Shown piece after piece: positions 1 to 15,692 of a DNA stretch of 64,000 nt (position 1 is the stretch's first letter; each line of letters opens with the position of its first letter). The notes under the pieces are model-generated. The model worked only from the letters and a program-made list of their open reading frames with translations, was not told the DNA's origin and ran no database searches. Origin of the DNA: Neelides folsomi (Eukaryota; Arthropoda; Collembola; Neelipleona; Neelidae). The stretch is taken from positions 186,001 to 250,000 of the forward strand of contig JAQGBZ010000028.1 in NCBI GenBank assembly GCA_034687125.1, written 5' to 3'. The position numbers were made by a program, and so were the translations under genes.

Positions 1-968
1 GAGTAGCCGTGAACGGAAACAACGAGATCATTGTGGCAGACACCAACAACCATCGGATCCAAATCTTTGATCGCGAGGGGAGATTCAAGTTCCAATTTGG
101 CGAGTGCGGGAAGCGAGACGGCCAGCTTTTATACCCAAACAGAGTGGCGGTGGTGAGACCTTCGGGAGACATCGTCGTCACTGAACGCTCTCCAACCCAC
201 CAAATTCAAATTTACAACCAATATGGACAATTCGTCCGCAAGTTTGGAGCCAATATCTTGCAGCATCCTAGGGGAGTCGCGGTTGACAACAAGGGAAGAG
301 TCATCGTTGTCGAGTGCAAAGTGAGGAAATATTTTATACAATTATTTTCAATCCAATTATAAATTAATTTTATATTATTAATGCTATTAATGTTAAATTA
401 ATTAATCATTAATTATTATCAAGTTTTCTAAAATTGTTTCCTTGTTTAGGTGATGCGAGTGATCATTTTTGACCAGACGGGGAGCGTTATTCATAAATTT
501 GGGTGTTCCAAGCACTTGGAGTTTCCTAACGGCGTGGTCGTGAACGAGCGGCAAGAAATTTTCATTTCTGACAACCGGGCCCATTGCGTCAAAGTCTTTT
601 CATACGAGGGAACTTTCCTTCGTCAGATCGGCGGTGAGGGGCTGACCAACTATCCCATCGGAGTCGGCATCAATGCTCATGGAGAAATACTCGTAGCCGA
701 TAACCACAACAATTTCAACTTGACAATTTTTACTCAAGTAAGAATCCAATTAACTTGATAATTATTAATATGATCCACATGATATTATAAAGAATTAAAT
801 TAATAAATATTTTTTATTCAGGACGGGAGTTTGGTGTCTGCTTTGGAGTCAAAAGTGAAGCATGCTCAGTGTTTCGATGTCGCCCTGATGGACGAGGGGA
901 GCGTGGTGTTGGCGTCGAAGGATTACCGGCTCTACATCTACCGCTACACGTCCCTCCCGTCTCTCTGA
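1..968 (+). CDS. brat: Brain tumor (Brat) TRIM-NHL protein, C-terminal NHL propeller (5' partial)
   Basis: Three exons, 1-320, 450-737 and 822-968, join in phase 0 and give about 250 residues up to a TGA at 966-968. The protein is one NHL beta-propeller with blade signatures such as IIVADTNNHRIQIF, EIFISDNRAHCVKVF and EILVADNHNNFNLTIF, ending in DVALMDEGSVVLASKDYRLY. This matches the C-terminus of Brat/TRIM2/TRIM3/NCL-1 as I know the family. In flies Brat is a cytoplasmic translational repressor whose NHL face binds mRNA and Pumilio/Nanos. The RING-less N-terminus, B-boxes and coiled coil lie left of the window. The gene runs tail-to-tail into ETF-QO, with stop codons six bases apart. Family identity is very secure; orthology to Brat rather than another TRIM-NHL is inferred from the near-identical last exon. 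Confidence 0.95.
813..818 (-). terminator. Candidate poly(A) signal of ETF-QO
   Basis: TTTATT on the plus strand reads AATAAA on the minus strand, 157 bases past the ETF-QO stop and inside the last intron of brat. If used, the ETF-QO transcript ends antisense to the final brat exon. Confidence 0.4.
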
Positions 969-974
969 ATCGGG

Positions 975-3935
975 TCACATGCCATTGTAAGCCGGGCCGC
1001 CTCCGCCCTGAGGCGTGACCCAGTTGATGTTTTGTCCCACGTCCTTAATGTCGCACGTCTTGCAGTGGATGCAGTTTTGGGCGTTGATCTGGAGCCGTGA
1101 GGTTTCCCCCTCGCCGACGAACTCGTACACTCCTGGACAGACCCAGTATTACTTTTTACGCCCAGCGCCCGCGTTTTTTTTAAACTCTCTTGTAAACTGT
1201 ACTATTATCGATCAATTATGATCACATATTACATACATTTATATATATTATATATAAATTCATATTATATTATGAGATTCTATTTTTTACCCTCCTCAAA
1301 TCTCCACTTGGCTAGTCAATTATTATCGTTGTTGTGGGAAGGTGGGAGCCCGGGAGGGTTCGCTTTTTTTATCTCGCAATTAATTGTGAATCTGTTGTGT
1401 TTGTCCCCAGCCCGGCCCGACTAAGCCGGTTAATGTTAACATTATTCTTGTTACGTCTCACTTTCAGATTTTTAATATTCAATAAACAGCAATTTCTATA
1501 TTTTATCAAAATAAAACTTTGTCCTTCTTTTGCATATCAAACCTCAATTACATATTTTAATTCATCATCTCATCTCTTGATTCTTCATCTGGGAATCTTA
1601 TATTAATTATCATATTGTGTTTAAAATCTTATTCGGAGAGTTACCTCTAACGTGCATAAATCACTTAAATATCTTAATCATTTAAGCATCTCGAATCCAT
1701 TGATTAAATTGAACCAACTCACCAGCAGGGCAATATCTGCCTTCAGGTCCCGCGTATTCCTTCAGATTCACCTCAGTTGGCACAGAGTCATTTCGAAGGG
1801 TCAAATGAGCCGGTTGATCTGCCTCATGATTCGTCCCGGTCAAAGCAACAGAGGAAAGAAGGTCGAAAGACAAAACCCCGTCAGGTTTCGGATATTCGAT
1901 CGGCGTTGACTCGGATGCCTTTTTAAGTTTGAGATGGTCGGGACCGCCATGGGAAAAGGTCCAGGGCTCGCGACCTCGCAGGGTTCCGTAAACAGCCCCT
2001 GTGTATGCCAATCCACCATAAAGTCCAAGAGGGGAGTGAAAAGAAGGTCGGACATTTCGAACACTTTTCAAATCGCTCCAAATCCAACTTTCTTTCACGC
2101 GGTCTTCATATTCGTCCGCAACAACATCTTAACAATTGAAACAATCTATTTTCAATAAACGATCTATTTTCCTAATTGTAATTAATTTATCAAATTGTGA
2201 ACATCTTTTACTAATTGTAGAATTAAATAAAGCTCAACAATTACGTTTCGTGTCCTTTTCCAAGGCGGTGAAAAGAGCTTCAGCTGCCAACATGCCGCTC
2301 TTCATTGCATAATGAGTTCCTTTAATCTTCGGGACGTTGAGAAATCCCGCCGTACAACCGATCAAAACTCCACCAGGGAAAGAAAGCTTTGGGATACTTT
2401 GGAATCCTCCTTCATTAATAGCTCTCGCTCCATAGCCAATCCTACAAAATAATAATTAAAAAATAAATCAACGAATTATTTATTATCCTTATTTAATTTA
2501 ATGTAAAAACGTACAAATATACTGTTAAAATTATTAATATTATTAATATTAATAAAGATTTTATGATTCAACTTCAATTAACCTTTTCCCATTGGCAAGT
2601 GTTTTGGCAATGAATGGGTGATGTTTCCATCGCTGGAGTTCTCTAAAAGGGCTTAGATAGGGATTTGTGTAGTCGAGAGCGACGACGAAACCCAAAGCGA
2701 CCAGCGGCGTGTCGCCAGCTAAATGGTAGAGGAAGGAACCTCCATAGGTATTTTTGTCCATTGGCCATCCCACTGTGTGCTCCACACGTCCGGGCGAATG
2801 AACCTTCGGGTCAATTTCCCAAAGTTCCTTCACGCCGATTCCGTAAGATTGGGCCTCTTTCCCGTCTCGAAGTCCGAACCGCTGACAAAGCTCTTTCGTC
2901 AAGTGACCGTGACATCCTTCTGCAAAAACGGTAGCCCGACTTTGGAATTCCATTCCTCGTTCAAAATTGTCCTTTTTAAGAAATGAATATTAATTCTAAC
3001 AAGGTGAATAAATTAAGTTAAAATTTCCAATTTATATAATTGTATTATTTTTTTAAATGATTTATTTAAATTTAATTTAAATTAAATTAAAAATGAAACC
3101 TTTGGAGCTCCGCATTTTGAAATTCCCACGTCGTTTGTGGCGATTCCGGCCACGGCCCCGGCCTCGTCATAAAGAACTTCCGCTGCAGCATAACCAGGAT
3201 AAATTTCTACCCCAAGAGCTTCGGCTTGCTCTCCGAGCCATCGAACAACATGGCCAAGTTGGACAACATAATTCCCATGGTTTTGTAGCGGGAATCCTGG
3301 AGGGATGGGAATTCCAATCCTTGAAGACTTTGTGAGGAATGAGAAAACGTCATCGATGACTTTTGTGTTCAAAGGTGCTCCCATGGCGGCCCAATCGGGG
3401 AAAAGTTCATCCAAAGCTTTCGTTTCAATCACGGCACCGCTCAAAGTGTGGGCTCCGATTTCTCCCGCTTTCTCAATAACGCAAACCCGGAGATCGGTCC
3501 CTTTAAGGGCAGAGAGCTGTTTGAGTTTGATGGCACAAGAAAGACCAGATGGGCCGCCGCCAACAATAACAACATCCGCTGCGTCCCCGACCCTTTCCAT
3601 ATTCACATCTACATATACACATATTTTCAAATTATACTTAAATTTCGACCAATTTGGATAATTAAATTAAAGTTATTAATTTAAATTAAATCATAAAATT
3701 GTTCAATTGCCTTTCCATCTTGCGTCTTTTTCTCTTGGATGGATCGTGAAATGGGTCGTGAGTCGTCCGACACTGCCGTTGGATTTTCCTCGCACAGATT
3801 GAACCCAAAATTTTCCAGATCCAGCACCTGTAATTAAATCATATTAATCCCACCCGATCCTCTTTAAGTAGCACAGTTAATAGATATTTAAAATTAATTA
3901 CCTTTAAGAAGTTTCTTTGAGAATAACGAAGCCAT
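975..3935 (-). CDS. ETFDH: Electron transfer flavoprotein-ubiquinone oxidoreductase (ETF-QO)
   Basis: This inner mitochondrial membrane enzyme passes electrons from reduced ETF to ubiquinone. Exons in transcript order are 3935-3902, 3827-3711, 3608-3100, 2971-2583, 2441-2245, 2127-1723 and 1132-975; all phases agree and give 602 residues (human about 617). The N-terminus ([12 protein letters not shown]...) is basic and Ser/Thr-rich like a mitochondrial presequence. The FAD dinucleotide motif [12 protein letters not shown] lies at about 63-73. [26 protein letters not shown] and the C-terminal [10 protein letters not shown] follow. C548, C571, C574 and C577 are the four 4Fe-4S ligands of the family. 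It ends [10 protein letters not shown] as in other animals. The intron at 3609-3710 has a GC donor. The start ATG is supported by exon 1 joining in phase to the conserved second exon. It is head-to-head with the Ly6 gene. Confidence 0.96.
1481..1486 (+). terminator. Candidate poly(A) signal of brat
   Basis: AATAAA about 510 bases after the brat stop codon, inside the last intron of the opposite-strand ETF-QO gene. No closer canonical signal is seen on this strand, so the brat 3'UTR probably runs antisense across the last ETF-QO exon. This is inferred from the hexamer only. Confidence 0.4.
3609..3710 (-). other. GC-AG intron of ETF-QO
   Basis: The exon ending GATGGAAAG is followed by GCAATT, not GT. 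The acceptor at 3609-3610 is AG. Only this junction restores the conserved KDARWK-DVNMERV reading; no GT lies at a usable place. GC-AG introns are a known minor class. Confidence 0.75.
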
Positions 3936-4440
3936 TGAGCTCAATTATCCCACTTTGATAATGATAACAAAGTGACTTTTGTGATTTAAATCATAATACT
4001 TAATCGATTTTAAATATTGTGTAATCGTGAATGGAATTGTGGAGATCGGAACTTGACCAAACTTAACAATTAACTAAATGACACTTTAAATACTGTCAAT
4101 TTGATTGAAGTTAAAGGAATCTTTCCCGTAAAGATGAAAAGTCCAAGTCCAAAGTCCCAAAAAATTTTGAATGAAAGGGAAAGCAACAGGATTTAGTTTC
4201 TAATGCATTTAATTTTCTCGATCCATTTGGGAAGTTTTTGCAAACAAACCAATTGTGTTTATTTCTTTGCGAATATACCTCTATCTAGATATAGTGTGTG
4301 CGAATGTTGAAACCTAACGATGCCTATCTGAATCATAAAAAGGGTTCTTTCCCTCGCGCTAAACTTCTTACATTAAATTGAATTCAAAAATGCACACCGG
4401 CTCATTTAACTTATTTGCTAATTAAATTCTTTCCTTTGAA
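3936..4440. promoter_or_regulatory. Head-to-head intergenic region, ETF-QO / Ly6
   Basis: The 505 bases between the two divergent start codons must hold both 5'UTRs and promoters. It is AT-rich. I found no convincing TATA plus initiator pair, so the assignment rests on gene geometry alone. Confidence 0.4.
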
Positions 4441-5194
4441 ATGGTCCATATCTTTCTTCTTTCATTCCTCTCGTTTGTTCCGAATCTCTCACGTAAGATT
4501 TTCATTTAACCTATCATTTAATTTTAACTTCAATCTCATTTCCAGATTGTTTATGGTGTTATGAATGCGTTTCAACTCAGCCGGGCTGCGGGACTCCTTT
4601 TGACTCGGATTGGCAAGAAACAATTGCTTGTGATGCTCCCGAGGACAAATGCGTCAAGATCACTGAACAGAAAGGAGGTCCAAATGAGAATGTTTTTTAA
4701 TAATTAAACAATACTTTTATTAAAGATCATCGATTAAAAACTAATTAATTAAAACTACCTGATTATAATTATTTAAAAGTGTAATATTGATGTTAATTGG
4801 GATTTTAGCATCTGAAGTCATCACGAGAAATTGTCTAAGTCAAGTTTCAGTCACTCGACGTGACGTCCCAGCCGATCATTATGAAGGTTGTCGCAAAGCA
4901 GCCAAAGACCTTCAACTTGCCCACTTTGTTCAAAACTCCTTTAAAGAGTTAGACATACGAAGGTGAATGATACCTTTAAAATTAATAATTAAAATAATTA
5001 TTAAAAATAATAATTGTTCCTTGAACTAATAAGATTGACTTTTATACAGGGACTATTACGACAATGTCACTTGGTGCTTTTGCGAATTTGACAATTATTG
5101 TAACAAAGGTTCTCAAGTTGTTGGCTTCGCTTTTCTTCTCCTTTTCACCACTGCAGCTTCAAAGTTCCTCATTACAATTTTGGGAAATTGCTAA
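4441..5194 (+). CDS. Ly6/uPAR-domain GPI-anchored protein (quiver/crok type)
   Basis: Exons 4441-4492, 4546-4677, 4809-4962 and 5050-5194 join in phase and give 160 residues. A signal peptide (MVHIFLLSFLSFVPNLS) is followed by HCLWCYEC, a run of about eleven cysteines, and the closing WCFCEFDNYCN signature of Ly6/three-finger proteins. A hydrophobic tail (VVGFAFLLLFTTAASKFLIT) with no cytoplasmic part suggests a GPI anchor after NKGS. Fly members such as Quiver/Sleepless, Crok and Boudin act at the cell surface in channel trafficking, septate junctions or signalling. I cannot tell which subfamily this is. The VNV-type sequon NVT lies just before the last cysteine cluster. Introns are short and AT-rich. 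The start was chosen because it gives the signal peptide and joins exon 2 in phase. Confidence 0.88.
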
Positions 5195-7249
5195 TCTTAT
5201 TTGATCTCCATGAATCTCACCGTCCAACGGATTTTCCTTACAAGATTGTAATTAATTTACTCAAATATTTCATTCTGTAATGTTGTGATATTGTAATTAA
5301 TAATTAACTACTTAATTACTTATGTATATGCTATTAAGTGTTATGTGTTATCATGCAACTCAATTGATAAATACTTATTTATGAATTGCTTTTTAAATGA
5401 TTACAAGTTTTATCAATATTTAATATTCTACGAGTTTTAATCATATAAAAAGAAAATTTAGAACAATTTTAAGTTTAGGAGAATAACTAATATATATTAG
5501 TTATTAGTTATTAGTTATTCTCTTAAACTTAAAATTGTATATATAAGATAACTATATAAGATTAAAATTGGGTATTAAGCTTTAAAATACTCAATTGTTA
5601 TTTTTCTTAAACTTCACAGGCATATTGTGTAATTCAAGTTAAAAGCAATGTTGAAACTTTCAACATGAAAGTTTTCTTTGGAATAAGATTTTACTCGTTA
5701 AATGTGATTTACTTGAAGGATGGTTTAAAAATGGAAATAACATTAAACGGGAAAACTCAAACTATTTGTACTTAATGTTGATATTAATTGTGATGAAATG
5801 AATCTCAAATTGTAATACAATATACTTTATTATTGGTATACTTATTTATCTTTTGCTTTAAAATATGCATTTAAGTTCTAATTGTGATTTTAGAACCAGA
5901 TGATAGTTATTTATTATTATTACCTACTTAATACCAATAAACCATTAAAATATTTCTCATTTTCGGTTAACAATGCAATGCAATTTAAAAGGTAAACCGT
6001 GTTTTGATTTTGAATATGTGATTTTTAATTAATTAAACAATAAACGCACTCTTTTTCATCTAAACGCTCATTTTATTTTTTCAATCATTTCTCTGTCAAA
6101 TATGAACTATAATTATTGAAAATCGTAATAAAAAAGCGGAATAACCAAAATGGTGAGAAACTTAAAAGCGTTCCATTTAACTTCTATACAACATGGGATT
6201 ATTATTGATCATACAAAATATTGAACTGTAAGTTTGAACTGTTTTAATTACTTTAATCATTACTTTAACGGCATTTTTTAAATTCAAATCCTGCATATAT
6301 CTAATATGCCATATGATACAAAAAGGTCTAATTCATAATTTCATTATTTTGAATACATCTGCATATATTTATATATTTATTTACAATATAAATCTGAAAC
6401 ATGTCTACTATATATATTTAATATTTATTTATTCAATATTATTAGAAAGTACAACACATTACTCACGAAGAAAAATAAATTACAATATTTTTACAATTTT
6501 GCCAATTGAATTTGTATTTGAATTACCTTATAGATAATTAATTTTAATGATTTATTATTAATTGTTAATCCTAATATTCGATTTTAAAAATATTCTTTCT
6601 AATGCTTCTACTTAATATCTGTATACACTGTAACATACAATTATTGAGAAAGTTTCACGTGTTCGAATGAGCGAAAACTCGCCCTTACATTTATCATGAT
6701 TAATTATCAATTACAATTTCAAACTCTTTTTTTAAACAATTTAAAAGCGTAACAGTCGCATTTGCCATTCAATCATTATCTCTTTTCATCCTACTTATAA
6801 TTTAAATTATATATTTACTTAAGTACCTGTACTTACAATATTATTACTTAAACCAAGAAAATAATCGTTTCTAAAAAAGCTGGAATTAGGTCGCGATTCG
6901 CGTAAATACAAAATTCTGAATCAATATAAAAAACTCAACATATGCCCAAAGAGGTACACAAGGACATCCAAATCATTCATTCCCTCAAAACGCTCTTATT
7001 ATTTAACATTATTTTAACAATAATTTGTAAATTGAAGTATATGTATGAATATTGAACATTTGTAATAAAAACTTATTGATTATCCTCAAAAGTTTGACTA
7101 ATTAATAACATGGAAATCATTGAGGAATCCGTTCAATTTTTAAGGCCACGAAGACGCCCTCGAAATCCCTCCATTAACTCTGGTGTTACATTTATTTTAA
7201 TCCTATTGCTAAATAAGTCTGAATATCCCCAAGGAGGAAGAGTTGTAGG
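5195..7249. other. AT-rich intergenic region
   Basis: Between the Ly6 stop and the MIER1 stop (converging genes) I see only AT-rich DNA, one long foldback (5463-5538) and short spurious ORFs. A plus-strand TTTATT at 7191-7196 reads AATAAA on the minus strand and is a candidate MIER1 poly(A) signal. Confidence 0.6.
5463..5538. repeat. 29-bp inverted repeat (foldback)
   Basis: Arms 5463-5491 and 5510-5538 are reverse complements with 28 of 29 matches and an 18-base loop. The loop side repeats TAGTTATTAGTTATT. It could be a tiny foldback transposon remnant. No target-site duplication is clear. Confidence 0.7.
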
Positions 7250-11344
<4,095 letters not shown>

Positions 11345-13932
11345 TTGGAAGCTGAGAACAGTTAAGGTACAATAGGATAAAAATTCCTCTTATTGCTTAA
11401 TTGATAATTGAAAAGATAATATTGACTTGAAAACTTCAAATGCGCCAATGAGCCCAAATGATCGTTTTCCTCGTCAAATGAGTTTCCTACAAAATAAACA
11501 AAATAAACTTTAAGACAAATTTGTAAAAAAAGTATTAGGTATCTCTAATTCACTATTGGTACAATTACCACAAATTTAATGGGGAATGGAAAGATAAAAA
11601 ACATTTTTGACCATGTCACTTTTTTAAAAAAAAGTTAAATACTTTTTGAGCATTAAAGTCAAATTTTTAATTACTGTTCAAAAGGGATTTTTAAGATATA
11701 AAGTGGTCAATGGCCTAATAGGTTAAATATTGAAGGTCAAGTCAGGGAAGATGAAATCAGGAAGATATTAATTATTCTCTAAATTGTGTTGACGTAAAGG
11801 TTGAAGTAAATTTCTAAGACAGGGTCCAGCATTGGAAACTTGATCGGGCGAAGATCGTGTTTTCGTATTTTATCCGATTTGACCTCTATCGTCACCAGAT
11901 AAGTTTCCAACATTTATCCATGCCCCTTACATTTAGAAATTTACTTGTAGTAGCATTGTAGCCTACAATTTATAGGTATCTGCTTCCCATCGGCCAGAAT
12001 TAAATCCATTTCTCAAACTCCCATTCGACTATTTGGCCCTCCATGAAAAAGTGTTTTTTGACCACTCCAGGTCCAGTTTAAAAAAGGAGAGTCCTTATGA
12101 CTTTCCGAGGTCAAAATCTAATTTAAGGGTGAGCCGGAGATCTTTGGTTTACCTGGTGTGACTTGGCGGGATCAGGCGGGGACGTAAAGTGGTGAGGATT
12201 CGTCATCCATCTTGGTTTTCTGGCGACTCTGCTGGCCTCTTCCCTTCTTCGTTCCTCGGGGCACATCGCTACATCTTACAACCCAACGTTGGGCTAACTT
12301 ATTACACGTCATGTCAACTTACACAAAAGCAATGTTACAACAGGGAATGAACAAAGAAATGGAAATCTCAATATGCCCCGAATGCCAAATGAACAAACTA
12401 TTTTATTAATTTATTATTTATTAATAATGTTTAATATTATCAATGTTTTAATTGCTTCAACCGGAAAGATTCTTAGATTTTAATTACTTTATATATTTCA
12501 ATATAATAATATTTCTGACATTTACGTGAAATACCTTTATATCCCATGGAACGCAAATAAATAATTTATACTAAAATAATTTATATTATTTATGCTTAGG
12601 CTTTAAAGATAAGTACTTTTATACAGTGTGTTTACGATGTAGTGTTCTTTTCGAGATCTTAAATAACTATTAGATTAAGAAATTATGCTTTAATGTGTTT
12701 TATGTTACATGATAAAATCCAAATTTAAGAAAGACTTTAAACTTAACTTAAGTTCAAATGGGTTTCGATAAACTATGTAATCGCCAATCTACAGCTATAC
12801 ATGCATAATGGCAAAATGGGATAGCGAAAAAAGAATATGAACTCGTTGGCGAAATCTTATGTCGTTTCTTTTGGCTTCAACCATAATCTGCTTCAAACTG
12901 ATTTATTTTTATTATTTTCGCCATAATTTACAATTTTGATAAAAATTGTCAATGGATTAAAAGTTATTTAGAATTTTAAAAAAGAACACTACATAGTAAA
13001 CATGGTGTATAATTTATACAAATGTTTACATACCTATATCATACATGTAATGATTGGAATGCATGTGCCTAGGTATTTATGATATGAATTCAAAATGATT
13101 TTAAAGAGTTGTATAATTTATGAGAAAAGCAATGAGTTTTAAAGTTAGGAAGATTACAAAAATGGTTTATTACAAATTTTATCTTATTTTATCCCAAGTT
13201 AAAATGAGTGAATGTTATAAATATATAAGTAGAATATACTTAATGTTATTTAAAAAACACACAAAGTACTCGAGTCATAAATATTTCAAATAGTTATTGC
13301 TGGTTTAACTCTCACTGTATGTAGTTTAGAAGAAGTATAAATATTATAAAATACATTCATTAGAACACGTATAGTAGTCATCATTCAAGCCAATTAGAAC
13401 AACTCAAATATATCAACTCTCGACGACACAATTATTTATATGAATGTGAATAACATTACATCAAGAAAATAATAGTAGGTTAGGTAGTTGCGCCATTGGA
13501 ACTAAAACCAATGTTATTTGTATTTAATAATTATAAATACACGTAATAAAATTATAGAATCAATACGTCACTAATACATAAAGGAGAGTATTATGTTTAT
13601 ATTTAAGTATTCAACCGTATAAGGCGAATAATAATATACCATTGCAAAATACAAAATACATGCAAGTATTTTGGTTCTCAAATAGGAGTAATATAGTTCA
13701 ATTCGATCTCATAATAAATATAAAGAGCAATTAATTATAAAGTCTTAACAATATTATTAATATCGTAGGTGTATAAATAGTATGAATACAACGAGTAGGT
13801 TTCAAGGCGATAATTCAATTCCAATTCGTCATTTTCTTTGGCCTAAATAATTTCTGGGTTGAAGGCTTCCATGACTCATTTTCCTTCCAGATGGTGAAAG
13901 CGTGTAATGATAATTTAACTACTAAATTAACT
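11345..13932. other. Upstream region of MIER1 / 3' flank of the ZnT gene
   Basis: No protein gene is supported here. It holds MIER1 5'UTR material (splice acceptor at 11359-11358 on the minus strand, a possible first-exon donor at 12152-12151), one MITE at 12624-13007, and otherwise AT-rich DNA up to the ZnT stop codon. Confidence 0.5.
12624..13007. mobile_element. Non-autonomous Tc1/mariner-like MITE, 384 bp
   Basis: Terminal inverted repeats of about 30 bases begin CAGTGTGTTTAC at the left and, reverse-complemented, CACCATGTTTAC at the right, both continuing ATGTAGTGTTCTTTT. TA dinucleotides flank both ends (12622-12623 and 13008-13009), the target-site duplication of Tc1/mariner elements. 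The 320-base interior has no transposase ORF. A related 100-base copy sits at 20244-20345. Confidence 0.7.
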
Positions 13933-15692
13933 TTATATCATTGGTTCGAGCTCTTCGTTCTCATCGGATCCGTCGTCAGTCGAGAGAATTGTTAATGGGC
14001 AAACGGGAGGCGGATCATCTTCACAACATTGTTTCTCACGACAATCTTCGTCCTCACATGGTAGAAAACATTTAACTCGTCTGACCGGAGAACCCTCGGA
14101 CGATCCAAGCTATTAAAAACCATTAATTTAAATGTCCATAAAATATTTATATTTAACTTGACTAGCTTAATTAATAAATAATCTTATTCTCACCTGCATG
14201 AATTCTGGTTGGAGTGTAATATGGGAAATTGCTTTAGTGTGGAGGAAGTCGACAATGTTGTTATGCGTGGCAAGATATCCGGTTGTTTCTTGTAAAACTA
14301 TGTGAGCTGATGCGACAATCCTTTCTGAGGTCAGTTGCCAAACGTGGAAATCATGAATGTCAAGGATCTCAGGGAAAGTTTTCAACAATTCGTCGACTAA
14401 GCTCTTGACATTGATGTGCTCAGGGATGGTGAGGAGAAGGATGTGGGCAGCTTCTTTGGCTATTTAAAAAATTAAAATTAAACTCCATTAATATAAAAGA
14501 GCTTGAGTGTGGAAACTAACCGTAGGAGTAAGAGAGGGAAACGAGGACGGTAATTGAGAAGATTGTAAGAAGCGGATCCAAGTAGTCAGAAAATGTGTTT
14601 TTTCCTCCAGAATCCATATCCGATCCATTTACGGCCGAACCATTCACTCCAATTTCTTTATCTTCAAAGTGGTCTGAAAAAGCGTGAGGTTTTCCCTCGT
14701 CGAAGTAAAGGACGAGGAGGCTACAGATGATGACCAAAACAGCTCCAAAGGAATCTCGAAATGTTTCAACGATTCCTTGTCTCCGTCGAGTCTTCACACC
14801 TCTTTTCACATAGGCTTGGACTGAGGCTGAAATCACAACTTCGTCCCCAACGTGTGAAGATCCAAGAAAGCTGCTCTGATGAAATGTATACCCTGTGATT
14901 GTTATAATTTTTTTTTAAAATGTTGACAAAAAAAAGTTTAATGATTTAATTACTCATTGTCGGTATAAAAATCATATTTTAATGATGGTTAAAAGGAAGA
15001 CATAAACATTGATTAATTATGATTTTGAATAAATTATTTTATCGATTAAAGATCGAAACATTTCAAATGTTAAAATGACCTCCAATGGCATAAAAGGTGA
15101 AAGCATTGACGAGAAGACCGATGCCTCCGAGGATCGCAACTGGAATCGGAGCATGCATTTTTTCATGATGCCCCAGATGAATGAGAGTCTATTAATAAAA
15201 TGAAGATTAAAGGAAGATTAAAAATTATTTTTAACTAATTATTGTAAGAAAGTTGCAATTGTTTATATATTTGTTTATTCATAAATTGAAAATTACTTGA
15301 ATAGCTTCCACAATGAGTGAAAAGCACAAAGCTGCGAGGAAAACGAGATTTGACACGTCCCCACAAACGTCCAACCTCGTCCATCCAAAAGTATTCTTTA
15401 AACTTGTTCCTTTTCGACAGAGCTGTGACCAATCAATGAAGTATTAATTTGATGAATTATGAAACATTAAAAGTTGCTCATTTATAATAATTCTACGAAC
15501 CTTGACAGTGACGATGCAGATGACGAGGGACAAGATATTGTAGAGCATGTGGTAAGCATCAATTTGTAAAATGAGCGAGTGGGCAAAATGGGCCACGGCG
15601 AGCTGACCCAAACAATATACGCTTGACACGGCCGTGACGGCGTAAAACCGCCCCAGCGACACATCTCTGAGACCTTCTTTGACCCCGGCCAT
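13933..15692 (-). CDS. SLC30A: Cation diffusion facilitator, ZnT1/ZnT10 type (SLC30), altered metal site
   Basis: Exons in transcript order are 15692-15501, 15422-15297, 15188-15080, 14892-14521, 14459-14194 and 14109-13933, giving 413 residues in phase. Six membrane segments are visible: about 16-34, 40-62, 84-104, 122-141, 182-208 and one before the cytosolic tail.  Matches to ZnT1 include KNTFGWTRLDV, LCFSLIVEAI, FHVWQLTSERIVASAHI and the Cys-rich KCFLPCEDEDCREKQCC tail. The family exports Zn2+ (Mn2+ for ZnT10) from the cytosol. The transport-site tetrad is His-x3-Asp in TM2 and again in TM5. Here TM2 reads H48-M-L-Y-N52 and TM5 reads E185-T-F-R-D189, so two ligands differ. The usual His-rich loop is short. 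The ATG follows an acceptor by one base; an upstream non-coding exon probably ends at 15791. Confidence 0.9.

Noticed and set aside
1015-1606. Plus-strand ORFs after brat
   Set aside because: They lie over the last exon and intron of ETF-QO on the other strand, with no coding character.
12624-13007. Search for a transposase in the MITE
   Set aside because: No ORF of useful size on either strand; the element is non-autonomous.
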